NCBI GenBank assembly: GCA_024734495.1
Contig: JALMQS010000187.1
Span: 12,853,952-12,917,951, forward strand
Reading direction: 5' to 3'
From: Forficula auricularia
Lineage: Eukaryota > Arthropoda > Insecta > Dermaptera > Forficulidae
DNA: 64,000 nucleotides
The notes beneath the pieces are model-generated. The model was not told the origin of the DNA and ran no database searches. It saw nothing but the letters and a program-made list of their open reading frames with translations. This document shows positions 10,375 through 20,947 of this stretch, piece by piece. Position 1 is the stretch's first letter. Every line of letters starts with the position of its first letter. Both the position numbers and the translations under genes were made by a program.

Positions 10375-10410
10375 TTCTGATGAAGGCAGAGAATGCCGAA
10401 ATGATGGGAT
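10375..10410 (+). ncRNA. Degenerate hammerhead-like motif in PLE 3' region
   Basis: CTGATGA at 10377-10383, an extra A, stem II GGCA/TGCC and GAAA at 10398-10401. The following bases do not give a clear stem III or an allowed cleavage base, so it is probably inactive. Its place downstream of the endonuclease is where PLE hammerheads are expected. Confidence 0.4.
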
Positions 10411-10559
10411 AAAAATTGGCCACCATTGTAAACCAAAATAAAAATACCTCTTATAATAAATAACAATTTATTTATTCATATACTCACTGTCCATCTTAAG
10501 AGAATTTAAAAGACCGAGTAAAAGAGCATCGAAATTTTTTTAAAATATAATAAAACCGG

Positions 10560-11240
10560 TCTAGCATCATTATATTAATGTGTATTTATATATTAGTAGA
10601 TTAGCTGCTGAATCGATGTACATAGATTCAATCAAAAATAGTATAAGCCCCCCCCAGGGAAAATAATAATTGAGTCATGTGTTGTCTTTATAATAAAAGT
10701 TTTTATTATTTTAAATGGATTATAATAAGTGCATTTAAATAAATACAAATTAAAACAAGAAAAATTTAATAACAAAATTTATTTTACTCAATAAATTAAT
10801 AAATATATGTATTTTTTATTTTATTAACAAATTTATTTACCATTGGTTGGATTGAAAGAATTAATTCACATATTATATTAAAGATATTACAGATAATATA
10901 TGGTATAATTTGAATTGATTACATAAAACCGTTAATTTGAAAAGATATTAACCGGTTTTTTACAATATAAGATTCATTAGTTTCTATCTGCTTAACACCA
11001 TCTATTGACAAATTAATTTACCATTTCATGGAATTAAAGTTACATTGGTTGAATTGAAAAATGTAGTTTTTAAGAATTCACCTATTAAAAATATTACAAG
11101 TTATATAATTTGAAATGATTACATAAAACCGTTAATAAGTTAATTTGAAAAATAAAGATATTAACCGGTTTTTTTACAATATAAGATACACAGTTTCTAT
11201 TAAAATTATAAAAATCAAATTTATCCATTCAAAATATTAT
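10560..11240. repeat. AT-rich region with a direct repeat
   Basis: No gene. A segment with TGATTACATAAAACCGTTAA and TATTAACCGGTTTTT occurs twice, at about 10910-10970 and 11118-11185, with similar flanks. The two form an imperfect direct repeat about 200 bases apart. Confidence 0.6.
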
Positions 11241-11243
11241 ATA

Positions 11244-11463
11244 TCGTCGGCCTCATAAGAAAACCTTGCAAGTCCAAAACTGATTTTACAGGAAGCACAA
11301 AAGTTTTGTGTGGCCTCTGTTTGAAGCGGAGTTACTAGTTTTAAAACTACGGAAGATACTAGGTTTTTTCCAACGAATAGTTCACTAATAAACTAACAGA
11401 TTGCCGTATAATCTAAATTTCAATCAAATTGGGAGTTACGACATTTTCTTATGAGGCCGACGA
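11244..11463. mobile_element. 220-bp MITE with TA target duplication
   Basis: The ends TCGTCGGCCTCATAAGAAAA and its reverse complement (ending at 11463) are perfect over about 20 bases, with TA on both sides (11242-11243, 11464-11465). The interior is non-coding. The TA duplication suggests a Tc1/mariner-type MITE unlike the one at 5649. Confidence 0.9.
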
Positions 11464-11616
11464 TATGTATGTATGTATTTTTTTTTTAAAGTACAGTATT
11501 TTTGAACAATTACAAGGCATTGATTGAATCGATTATATAAAAAAACTTAATAATTTAATGTGCAAAATCAAGATTTTAGCAATTTTTTTACAACTAATTG
11601 TAAATTTTAATTGAAG

Positions 11617-12040
11617 TTATATTTCATGATTAAGATTTATATTCTTTGTAGTTTACATTGTTATAGAGAAAAAAAAGTTTTTTTTTATAAATAAATAAAT
11701 TATCCTCTCGAATCCACGAGTTATTTTTTAATAACATTTTGTTAGAGCAGAGCGTGGTTTCGATTCACGGACCTTTGCTACCAAAATTAAAAGTTATTAA
11801 AAAATAATGGAGTGGATTTTAGTTAAAGATTATAAATCTTAAAAGGGGGAATTGAAGTTATATTCCATGATTAAGATTTATTTAGATATGGTACTATCAA
11901 GAGCCTCAAAAAACACCACAATTTATAATTAAGATTTATATTCTTTGTAGTTTACATTGTTATAGAGAAAACATGTTTTTTTTTTATACTTAAATAAATA
12001 AATTATCCTCTCGAATCCACGAGTTATTTTTTAAAAACAT
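11617..12040. repeat. Direct repeats, non-coding
   Basis: A block containing GATTAAGATTTATATTCTTT and TTATCCTCTCGAATCCACGA is present at about 11617-11745 and again at about 11930-12040. The sequence between includes a short inverted pair around TTATTTTTTAATAAC. No gene. Confidence 0.6.
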
Positions 12041-12468
12041 TAACAATAATCGTAATAATATTTTTTTAAATGTAGGGGGTTCTCTGAAATACCTATGAAT
12101 ATTATATATTTAAAAAAAACAGTGTACTATAAAATGGCAGGCGTAAAAGTGCAAGAAATTCATAAATGGTTTGAAAGAAAATTCACAACTAAAATATTAG
12201 TATATGTAATTTTTTTAATTAAATTGATAAGAGGAGTTACACCATAAAGGTGCAGTCAATAAAGGCCTGGATTGACCCCACTATCGTGAGATTCAATCTC
12301 CTGGATCTTTTGTGGTCTCTGACTACATAGAAGGACAAACCTTAAGTTTCTATCTCAAATATGAACAATCAACTCCCCAATCCCTATTTATATCCCTATA
12401 TAGTAGGTATTATTTGTTTACTTCATTCACGACTATAAACCTTGAGGAATTAATAAATTGAGCTGCCG
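12041..12468. other. Non-coding spacer
   Basis: I see no gene, RNA or recognised transposon end here. Confidence 0.4.
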
Positions 12469-12732
12469 TTGCAGTTTGCATTAAGAAAAGAAAACGGAGA
12501 TTCAAATGAAAGAAAGGAAGGCTCTCTCTCAGCTAGAAAACAATTGGCTCATTTAAATTTGGACCAGTGTAATATCCAGATTGGGAGGAGAGACCAATTA
12601 AACCGAGGAAAACCAATAGCTCTCAACAATACAAGAACAAAGCCTTACCCCAAAAGAATAATGAAAATAAAGATAATAAAGAAGAAGTACCAACAATCAA
12701 AAGAAACACAACAGAAACTCCGCCTAGTGTGA
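12469..12732 (+). CDS. Small basic ORF of unknown nature
   Basis: An 87-codon open frame rich in Lys, Arg, Gln and Asn with no motif I recognise. The first methionine codon follows TTGCAGTT, and the frame ends near GTGTGAAATGC. The tail is a run of basic residues (KIKIIKKKYQQSKE). Its position between repeats and its low complexity make it more likely a remnant of mobile DNA or chance than a gene. Confidence 0.15.
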   Translation: MQFALRKENGDSNERKEGSLSARKQLAHLNLDQCNIQIGRRDQLNRGKPIALNNTRTKPYPKRIMKIKIIKKKYQQSKETQQKLRLV

Positions 12733-13545
12733 AATGCACTATGATATTGGGGTCATTTCAAATTCTACCTTCATGACCAGCATTTATGATTATAACGTAG
12801 ATTTATCATATTTCTATGTATTGTTAATTCCTATATTTGTCAGTTTTTTTCTCTTGAATGTACACTATAAGGGTCTACACTGACCTATGTACATTATATC
12901 ATTAATAAATAAAAAAAAGTTCAATGATTATTATTACTTTTTAAATTAAACTACTTAATAAATTAAGATATTATTTTAATTTATGATGTATCAACGTACA
13001 TCGAATAATATAATTTGTCATTGTTGCTTTAACCCTTTAACGCCTACCGTGATCATATGATCACACAAACCAAATTTTTTTTTTAATTATTTTTTAAACC
13101 CATTTCCGGTTTACATTGTTTACTTCTTTGTGTTGCTATCATCCTGACGTGTGCGTATCGTGTCTCGAGGTTTCTTCGATTTTCGGCGGAATCCTGTACG
13201 GATAATTGCGGACCCAGTATCCACTCTACTCAGCATCGCATCAGCAAGTGATATGCGTAAAAATTTTTGATTTTATTTATTAAATTCAGATTTTTACAGC
13301 ACTTTTGTGTTTCTAACCTAAATCTTTATGCCGAACGGCCTCCAGCCTGTAGTTTGAGAACGCTTCCACGAGAGGGCGTCTCCCGCCCAAGCACCCAGGT
13401 GCGCCATCTTGGAAATATTTACATATTTGACTCATAATTTTAAATTATATATATACTTCTCGTGATATAGTGCTACCAACAGTGACATTCAAACCTCCAA
13501 ATTAGCTATTAATTTTTATTTTTTCTTATAAAAAAAACTGTCAAC

Positions 13546-14700
13546 ATGTCATGTACTGCGTGCTCGGAGAATTTGGATGATCCTAATAAGACTACTATAA
13601 AATGTAGTTCCTGTGGTAATGATTATCATTCAAAATGTGAACATGTGGAATTGAGAGGCTTTCATCTTCGAAAGAATACATGGAAGTGCAGGATTTGTTG
13701 TGGTCGGAGCATTCGGGATACTGTCGATACTCCTGGGGAAAGAGGAGAGGTTCTCGATATTCCCGAAGAGAGTGATAACACTAACAGAAAATATATGGAG
13801 GAAATACTCTCTCTAGTCAAGAGTTTGCATTTAAAAACAGATTATATGAAGGCCCAATTGGATTCTGTGCTGCGAGAAAATAAAAACCTACGTGATGAAA
13901 TATCTAATCTTAAATCTAAACAAAATGAAAAATCTGACCTGTCATACTCGAGTGTGGCTAAGAATAGATTAATATTAGTTAATCCAAAAGAAGGAAAATT
14001 GGAAAATTCTGATAAAACTAGATCTGAATTGAGAGATAAGATAAATCCTGTTGACATTGGAATAACCATAAAAAATGTTACTAAAAGTGGTGGTGTTGTT
14101 TTGCAATGTCAAGCGGACAAAGATGTTGATGATATTAAGAAACAGATTCAAACTAATTTGGGAAAAAATTTTGAAGTTAAACAAAATAGAAATAAAAACA
14201 AAATAAAGATTATTGGTATAAATGAAGATGAATACTCAAAATCTAATGAAACACTTATTGAGCAAATATATAAACAAAATGATCTTGAAATTAATAAATG
14301 TGAAGTAAGCATTGTTCATAGGACAAAGATAAGGAAGAATATGTTTAATTTAATAATGGAAGTAAATGGTTTTATGTACGAAAAGTTACAAAGTACAAAG
14401 AAGATATATATTGGTTGGAATAATTGTCCATTTTATGATGATCTAGGTATAATACGCTGCTATTCCTGTTGGTCCTATGGCCATTTTGCACGATCGTGTA
14501 CAAATGAAAAAGCATGTCCCTCGTGCAGTGAAAGCCATATTAACGAATGTAAAAATAAAAATAAAAAATGTATAAATTGTTTAAATGCCAATACTAAATA
14601 TGGACTCAAATTGGATATGAACCATGAAGCTTGGGATAAAAATTGTCCATCGTTTCTGAGAATAGTTGAGGGACGTAAAAAATTTCTTAACTTTAAATAA
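13546..14700 (+). CDS. LINE-2 ORF1 protein (PHD and CCHC fingers)
   Basis: ORF1 proteins bind element RNA and chaperone reverse transcription. The 384-residue frame is intact. Residues 3-52 form a PHD-like finger (CTACSENL, CSSCGNDYHSKC, WKCRICC). Residues about 85-125 look like a coiled coil. Near the C-terminus are three Cys/His knuckles: CYSCWSYGHFARSC (C-x2-C-x4-H-x4-C), CPSCSESHINEC and CINCLNAN..H..C. This is the layout of ORF1 from jockey/I/CR1-type LINEs of arthropods. The start follows TGTCAAC. The TAA stop is followed in the same frame, without a methionine, by the endonuclease. Confidence 0.8.
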   Translation: MSCTACSENLDDPNKTTIKCSSCGNDYHSKCEHVELRGFHLRKNTWKCRICCGRSIRDTVDTPGERGEVLDIPEESDNTNRKYMEEILSLVKSLHLKTDYMKAQLDSVLRENKNLRDEISNLKSKQNEKSDLSYSSVAKNRLILVNPKEGKLENSDKTRSELRDKINPVDIGITIKNVTKSGGVVLQCQADKDVDDIKKQIQTNLGKNFEVKQNRNKNKIKIIGINEDEYSKSNETLIEQIYKQNDLEINKCEVSIVHRTKIRKNMFNLIMEVNGFMYEKLQSTKKIYIGWNNCPFYDDLGIIRCYSCWSYGHFARSCTNEKACPSCSESHINECKNKNKKCINCLNANTKYGLKLDMNHEAWDKNCPSFLRIVEGRKKFLNFK

Positions 14701-14706
14701 CAATCA
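14698..14706 (+). promoter_or_regulatory. Putative stop-codon readthrough site between LINE-2 ORF1 and ORF2
   Basis: The sequence TAA CAA TCA fits the stop-CAR-YYA context known to promote readthrough in plant RNA viruses such as TMV. ORF1 and ORF2 are in the same frame. The first in-frame ATG of ORF2 (14863) lies downstream of essential endonuclease motifs. Readthrough is an inference. Confidence 0.5.
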
Positions 14707-15578
14707 GAGACACAAAGGGATGATCAAATAATCTGCTTTAACTGTCAGGGATATTTAAATAATAAGGATCAAATTGAGCACTATATTAACAATTCAAGTT
14801 ATTCAATTGTTGCTCTAACGGAGACACATGTCTCTGATGATGTAACTGGTAAAGAACTTTCAATGAAGGGCTATAAATTGGAACAAGTCTGTACTAAAAA
14901 TAAAAGAACTGGTGGCGTAATGATTTTCATAAGGACACATCTACAGTATAGAGTTAAAAAAACATTAAATTTTGAAAATTATTTCTGGCTGATGTCTCTG
15001 GAGATAATCATCAATAAAAATAAATATTTATTTACTGTGATTTATCATCCTCCAGCTAAGGAAGATGTTGAGTTTTTGAATGGGTTTGAGAAATATCTTG
15101 ACGAGATAAGTGATTTTCCTGGAAATATAATTATAATGGGGGATTTTAATTATGATTTGAATCAAACAACGTTTTATATTCAAAAGTATAAAGATTTGAT
15201 CTATAAAAATGGACTTGACCAAATAGTCAATCAACCTACGAGAGTTACATTACATAGTGAAACGATTATTGATCATGTTATAACAAATATAAGGAATGAT
15301 ATAAAAGTAAAAGTTCTTTCAACCCCAAGAATCAGTGATCACTATATGTTAAGTGTTTCAATTGATGACCTATACAGAGAAAAAAAGCAAATTCTAGGGA
15401 AAAGTAAGGTGGATATAATGTTTGAATGTAGAAATTATAAAAAATATGACAAAAACTTTTTTCAAGAGAGACTTTTTGAGACACAATGGGACACTGGGAT
15501 TTCTGATGTTGATTGTCTTGCGGATGCCCTAGTGGACTCCATGATAAAAGCCTTGAATTTGATGTGTCCAATGGAAAG
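14701..15578 (+). pseudogene. LINE-2 ORF2 endonuclease, 3' truncated
   Basis: An APE-type endonuclease. The first catalytic strand reads IICFNCQGYLNNK, followed by VALTETHVSDD (catalytic Glu), GGVMIFIR, FTVIYHPP, IIIMGDFNYDLN (catalytic Asp/Asn), IIDHVITN and PRISDHYMLSVS (catalytic SDH). The frame is open from directly after the ORF1 stop to the break near 15578, where hAT sequence begins. RT is entirely missing. There is no ATG before 14863, so the frame needs upstream translation. The domain itself looks undamaged. Confidence 0.8.
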
Positions 15579-16805
15579 GTTTGCTTCACAGAGCAGCTCT
15601 AGTGTCAAAAAATATGAGCGAGGAACTTAACAACATTTTTACAAAAATTATAAAAATTATAAACTACATTAAGAACAGTCCTTTGAGATCTAGGCTGTTT
15701 GCAAAGTTGTGTGTAGATATGGAAGCTAATTATACCTCACTTCTGTATTATTGTGAAGTTCGCTGGCTATCTCGTGCAAAAGCGATTCAAAGGGTATTTG
15801 AACTCAAAGAAGAAATAACAGCCTTTCTCGAAGAAAATCACCACGAAGAGGCACATTTGTGGACGAACGATAATTTCCTTGTTAAACTTGCCTATTTAGT
15901 TGAAATTTTTGGAAAATTGAGCAGTTTGAATAAATCAATGCAGGGATCACAAATGCATCCACTTGTTCAAAAAGACAAAGTAAAAGCTTTCATTAAAAAG
16001 TTGAAGTTATGGAAGTCAAATTTACAAAAGAATGAGTTGGGCATGTTTTCACTGTCAAAAGATTTCTGGGCCACAGCCAATATTGAAACAAGCAAGAATC
16101 TTTTTATTGAACACTTGGATGGTCTAGTGCTGCATTTTTCAAATTATTTTAAAGACCTTGATTTCTCAAAGTTTTTGTGGGTACAGAATCCATTTATCGA
16201 CGATGAAAACGACAAATTTGAGCTGACAAACCATTGAAAAGGAAAAACTTATAGAATTATCATGCGATAGCCTACTAAAACAAAAGTTTCAAAATGAAAC
16301 CTTAATTCAATTTTGGATGAATCTTAAAGGAGAGTATGAATCTTTGTATTGCAAAGCAATTCAAGTGCTTCTACGGTTTGTAACGTCGTATTTATGCGAA
16401 ACGGGCTTTTCGGCACTGGCTGCAATGAAAACTAAATATCGCAACAGGTTAGTAGTCGAAAAAGAGATACGATTGGCACTCTCCACATTGCCCCCAAGAT
16501 TTGATAAGCTTTGTGCTAATAAACAACAACAACCGTCGCATTAAATTTTTATGCGATAGATGTAGTTGGTTTAATTGTTTAAAAAAACTTATATATAAAA
16601 ATAAATATACACGTATGTGTATGTTATAACTAAACCTTGTTATTATTCTGTTAATTGTGGTTTTCAGTTTATTTTTGTAATAAAGTTTTTATTATTTAAA
16701 ACGTGTCTATATTATTTAATCTATTAAAAAAAATAAAAGGTAAGGGAGGCGCGGAAATTTTTTTTTTTTTGGGAGGCGTAGTAACAAAAAGGTTGGAAAC
16801 CGCTG
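15578..16805 (+). mobile_element. hAT transposon 3' portion
   Basis: Contains the C-terminal two thirds of a hAT transposase, and ends at about 16783-16805 in a sequence whose reverse complement begins CAGCGGTTTCCAACCTTTTT, a typical hAT terminus. The 5' end is lost at the junction with LINE-2. Sequence resuming after it encodes a piggyBac tail. Confidence 0.75.
15579..16544 (+). pseudogene. hAT transposase (Charlie/ZBED-like), truncated and frameshifted
   Basis: hAT transposases cut and paste DNA with an RNase H-like fold interrupted by an alpha-helical insertion. Visible are LFAKLCVDME..YCEVRWLSRAKAIQRVFEL (the RW catalytic-region signature) and the C-terminal hAT dimerisation block FVTSYLCETGFSALAAMKTK followed by YRNRL. 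One frameshift near 16230 separates two frames (15579-16237 and about 16234-16544). Between them the reading continues as LSCDSLLKQKFQ. The N-terminal zinc finger and first catalytic Asp are missing. Closest in style to Charlie-like elements. Confidence 0.85.
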
Positions 16806-16845
16806 GTTTAGATGGAAAAGATCATTTGGTTTGATCAGGAAATAG

Positions 16846-16950
16846 GCGAAGATGTGCTGGGGAAGGATGCTCGAAAACAGTGAGAACGAAATGCAGTAAA
16901 TGTGATGTAGGATTATGTATTGATTGTTTTTCAAATTTCCATACGAAATA
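16846..16950 (+). pseudogene. piggyBac transposase C-terminal Cys-rich domain
   Basis: The frame ends RRRCAGEGCSK..CSKCDVGLCIDCFSNFHTK then stop. This Cys/His pattern (C-x4-C, C-x2-C, C-x2-C, H) is the C-terminal ring-like domain of piggyBac transposases, which contacts the element ends. A TGA lies in frame just upstream and the catalytic core is absent. It sits between the hAT end and the piggyBac right terminus, which supports the nested order. Confidence 0.7.
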
Positions 16951-17230
16951 ATATTTATTAAATATGAAATTTTGTATATTAGATGTAATTTTATTATTTT
17001 TTTAAATAAATATTCCCAATGGTGTAAATAAATATTTGTTTTTTTTAATTTTTTTCATATTTTGCTCCCTTAAACGCCTAGCGTGATCATATGATCATAG
17101 TCAATACCGTAAATACAGAAAGTTATTATTTTTTTTTTATGATTTTTCAGTTAATTAGACCATAATAAATATATTCAAGATGTTTTTTAAGAAAAAAAAG
17201 AAAAAATTAATTCCGGCGTTAAAGGGTTAA

Positions 17231-17850
17231 AAAATTAACCTAAAAATAGTTTTAAATTTTTTCAATTCTGCTAGAAATTTCAAAGCCGAGATGATACAAA
17301 ACTCAATTCACTGTTTAATTCTTTGTATACTTATTTCAGTTTTTTTTTTCTATAAAGAATAAAAATTTTGCTTTGGTAAAATGGTGCGGAGGCGAATACG
17401 ACAAAACGTATACCAGCGAAATCCCTATAGAATGGATTAGGGAGTTCAACCAAAAAAACTTTTGACAAGGACACATTACAAACTTATGCCATTGAGTGAC
17501 ATGACACAAATAAAGCCCCAAAAGGAGGTTGGAAGCTCTATAATGGCTATATAGTAGCTGTTTCAGGTAAAATATTGAGTTATTTATTAGATATTTATAC
17601 AAGGGGTTTATAAATAAATGTGTAATATTTTAAAGTATGATTTTTCACCAAAAATTAAGGGGGGAGTCTTTCAAATAATATTTTGTTCAAAAACCCTACA
17701 TTTCCAAGTCAGTCTTTGTTGAATCTTTTTTTTTCTCCCCATATGTGATCCAAATTAATTCTGAAAGTGAAACTTTGTCTTCAAGTTCAAATGATGATTT
17801 TGAATATACGATTAGTGGAAATATGGTATTATCTATTGCAATAATCCTAT
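17231..17850. other. Non-coding spacer
   Basis: I see no supportable gene. A GC-richer patch at 17380-17560 may be an old repeat, but short frames on both strands lack motifs. Confidence 0.4.
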
Positions 17851-18595
17851 AAAGCACTATAGTGAGTTGACAGTCATCAATTGCAGCGCTGAAGAATACA
17901 AAGGACATTTTCGTGTATCGAAAAAGCATGGCAAATCGCTTCTCAACAAGTCAACCAATTTTTCTTGATCCATTCTCCATCGTTATCGAGAGAGAGAGAA
18001 TCCGAACATCCGAAATGAAGCCCAAGCCCACTACACCGAAGGCTCAGAATATAAATATATAAAGCACTATAGTGAGTTGACAGTCATCAATTACAGCGCT
18101 GAAGAATACAAAGGACATTTTCGTGTATCGAAAAACCATGGCAAATCGCTTCTCAACAAGTCAACCAATTTTTCTTGATCCATTCTCCATCGTTATCGAG
18201 AGAGAGAGAATCCGAACATCCGAAATGAAGCCCAAGCCCACTACACCGAAGGCTCAGAATATAAATATATAAAGCACTATAGTGAGTTGACAGTCATCAA
18301 ATACAGGGCTGAAGAATACAAAAGACATTTTCGTGTATCGAAAAACCATGGCAAATCGCTTCTCAACAAGTCAACCAATTTTTCTTGATCCATTCTCCAT
18401 CGTTATCGAGAGAGAGAGAATCCGAAGATCCGATATGAAGCCCAAGCCCACTACACCGAAGGCTCAGAATATAAATATATAAAGCACTATAGTGAGTTAA
18501 CAGTCATCAATTACAGCGCTGAAGAATACAAAAGGCATTTTCGTGTATCGAAAAACCATGGCAAATCGTTTCTCAACAAGTCAACCAATTTTTCT
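17851..18595 (+). repeat. Tandem repeat, 210-bp unit, about 3.5 copies
   Basis: AAAGCACTATAGTGAGTTGA starts at 17851, 18061 and 18271, with a one-base variant at 18481, so the spacing is exactly 210 bases. Units differ by only a few substitutions. The last copy is cut at about 18595, where Harbinger-like coding sequence follows. The first base of the array joins unrelated sequence. Each unit carries CTGAAGA followed by an ATACA/TGTAT stem and CGAAA, but no proper stem III. Confidence 0.9.
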
Positions 18596-18599
18596 TGAG

Positions 18600-18794
18600 T
18601 TGAATATTTACATTTTTGCTAAAAAAAAATATTTGCATTTTCTGCAGAAAGAGGCAAAAAATGTAATTGAACATGTAAAACATATGCAAATCTTTTTGTG
18701 GTATGCTGGGCATTCCAGTTCATATGTCGAGGTTTCAGACAGATTTAATATTTCAGCATCTACGTTATTTGAAATAATAAAAAGGGTCCACTAA
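18600..18794 (+). pseudogene. PIF/Harbinger transposase N-terminal fragment
   Basis: About 60 residues ending in LWYAGHSSSYVEVSDRFNIS and STLFEIIKRVH resemble the helix-turn-helix segment ahead of the DDE nuclease of Harbinger transposases. No catalytic domain follows; a stop comes immediately. The upstream frame is continuous with the last 210-bp repeat, so the fragment may have been amplified together with it. Assignment rests on one short motif. Confidence 0.5.
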
Positions 18795-19301
18795 ACCCTG
18801 CGCCGACTGACGGCACTTCACCCCCGAGGGGATCCGTCGCAAGATTATTGTAGCCATCGTGGTTCCCCACTTCCTTTATCTATATATATAAAATCCTTTG
18901 TGTGTATGAACGCGATCGACCCACGCCTAAACCACTGAACGTATCGAAACCATATTCACACCATATATTTGCTTAGTACTCGCGATGGTTTATCTAAATT
19001 TTGAGCCAAATCGGTTTGATTTTATTTTTTATTTTTAAATTTAATTGATTGACAGATAAGATCTATAGAAATAGAGGGCCAAGCAAACAATACATTATCC
19101 CTGCCCTGAAAGGTCAGGTCTTAAACAATGAAACCCCTCTTAACAAAAGAAAGGGGAATACAGGTAGTCAGGTCAAAATTTCAGAAACTTTTTTTTTATT
19201 TTAAGACAATAAAATCTATTTTGAATACAGACATAATTTGTTAATTTAATTTTTTATTATAAAACTTTTTTAAAAAATACAAATCTTTTTTTTTAGTTTT
19301 A

Positions 19302-19490
19302 AAAACTAAAAAAACACCCTTTAATAGAAAAACGAACTAAAAATTAGAAAATAATTTAAGTATTAAGAGTTTGTACTTGATAACAAAATAATTCATTTTA
19401 TGCTTTTTTACATAAATATAATTATTTTGTTATCAAGTATAAACTCTTAATACTTAAATTATTTTCTATTAAAGGGTGTTTTTAGTTTTT
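19302..19490. repeat. Foldback inside Helitron A
   Basis: Arms of about 70-90 bases, AAAACTAAAAAAACACCCTT mirrored by AAGGGTGTTTTTAGTTTT, separated by about 25 bases. Absent at the matching place in Helitron C. Confidence 0.8.
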
Positions 19491-20005
19491 AAAACTATTA
19501 TTTTATTTTGTCCATTTTAGTTATATTGCAGACACTGTTTAGCCAAATTTGCAGACAAATTTAAATCATATATAAATACAGGGTGTTTCTCAGAATTAAC
19601 CCATTAAAAGTTTTCATGGAAGGAGTTGAGAGAAAATTTTGAACTTTGACACATTTATGATTTGGGTGGGGGGGGGGGGGGGGAATATGCTCTTTTAAAA
19701 TAAATTATTAAATGAATGTCAGCTACTCAAGAAATTGTGGCCCCAATAGGTGGCGCTGCGGTCGAGATAAATATATCTGTAGATACATTTAATTTACTAA
19801 TTAATATATAAAGTTTGAATTTATAAGTAAAGAAAATTAAAAAATTTTAAAAATATAAAATTCTAGGTATGTTTCATACACCATTCTCTCTTAAGAAAAG
19901 AATGTGATTATTTTATTGTTATTAGTTGGCTAACCTGAGCCTGTCGGGAAGAAACATTCTTCAATGTTTCTTATTATAAATACATTTCTCAGTATCCCAG
20001 TGCAT

Positions 20006-20360
20006 TCAAACCATTTTTATAAGGAAATGTTCTATATTGCATAATTTAGTTAATTGAATTTTAAATTAAGGATTTTTCTTTTAAAAAGTTTTATTTCTAT
20101 GAAATTTTTAAAAATAAGTTACAACAAACCATTTTTATAAGGTAATGTTGTATGTTGCATTATTTAGTTAATTGAATTTTAAATTAAGGATTTTTCTTTT
20201 AAAAGTTTTATTTCTATGAAATTTTTAAAAATAAGTTACAACAAACCATTTTTATAAGGTAATGTTCTATGTTACATTATTTAGTTAATTGAATTTTAAA
20301 TTGAGGATTTTTCTTTTAAAAAGTTTTATATTTCTATGAAATTTTTTTCAAAAAGTTCAT
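20006..20360 (+). repeat. 118-bp tandem array in Helitron A leader, 3 copies
   Basis: CAAACCATTTTTATAAGG begins at about 20006, 20125 and 20242. The same array in Helitron C has four copies. Non-coding, AT-rich. Confidence 0.85.
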
Positions 20361-20947
20361 TAAAAACGAAAAAAATGATCCCTGTTAAGTTGCAATATCT
20401 TTGTTCTTATCAATTAATCAAATCAATCTATTAGAATATAATTTTTTTTTTTTTTTATTCAGTCTTACACTTTCTTTTAATTCAAAAGTTTTATCCAATG
20501 ACATAATATTAATATAATTATTATACAGGGTGTTTCACAGAACTCACCCATTGAAATTTTCATGGAAAGAGTTGAGAGAAAATTTTGAACTTTGACATAT
20601 TTATGTTTTGGAATATGCTCTTTTAAAATAAATTATTGAAAACTTTTGGACACTTTTTGCTTTGCCGCAGTCGCCATCAACTTTCATTTTTATTCTTATC
20701 AATTAGTCATATCAATCAATCTATTGGAATATAATTTTTTTTTTTATTCAGTCTTACACACAGTATAAATAATTAAGCATATGTACGAGTGAAATTTAAA
20801 ACATTTTTTTATTTAAAAAACTATTCATTTTAGTTATAGGTAATATTGAATAAACTCCTATTGGATTTTTATGTGGAATTAAAAAATATTAAAATTTATG
20901 CCATGTTCCATTTGAAAAAGTTGAGTATTTACAACTTTTTGATTTTT

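Larger units (their letters stand above)
9500..10545. repeat. Outer inverted repeat around PLE fragment
   Basis: About 70 bases at 9506-9575 (containing TTTTACTCGGTCTTTTAAAT) are the reverse complement of 10472-10540. Between them lie an inner palindrome and the C-terminal part of a PLE. Such inverted partial copies of the same end are characteristic of PLE insertions. Confidence 0.8.
13033..17226. mobile_element. piggyBac element shell with nested insertions
   Basis: The left end reads TTAA then CCCTTTAACGCC (TTAA at 13029-13032). The right end reads GGCGTTAAAGGG then TTAA at 17227-17230. TTAA duplications and short CCC/GGG termini are diagnostic of piggyBac. A palindrome, GTGATCATATGATCAC, follows the left terminus, and a near copy of that end lies at about 17073-17105. 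The only piggyBac coding sequence left is the Cys-rich C-terminus at about 16846-16950. The middle is occupied by LINE-2 and hAT sequence. Confidence 0.75.

Noticed and set aside
11755..11796. tRNA-like T-arm (GTGGTTTCGATTCACGG) followed by CTACCA
   Set aside because: The loop does not fit the tRNA T-loop pattern, and no matching acceptor 5' strand, D-arm or anticodon arm precedes it.
17336..17602. Minus-strand 88-codon frame
   Set aside because: Composition of AT-rich non-coding DNA, no motif, no support from neighbours.
17890..18560. Hammerhead-like CTGAAGA..CGAAA in each 210-bp repeat
   Set aside because: The ATACA/TGTAT stem is good, but there is no plausible stem III or cleavage dinucleotide and an extra C follows the stem.
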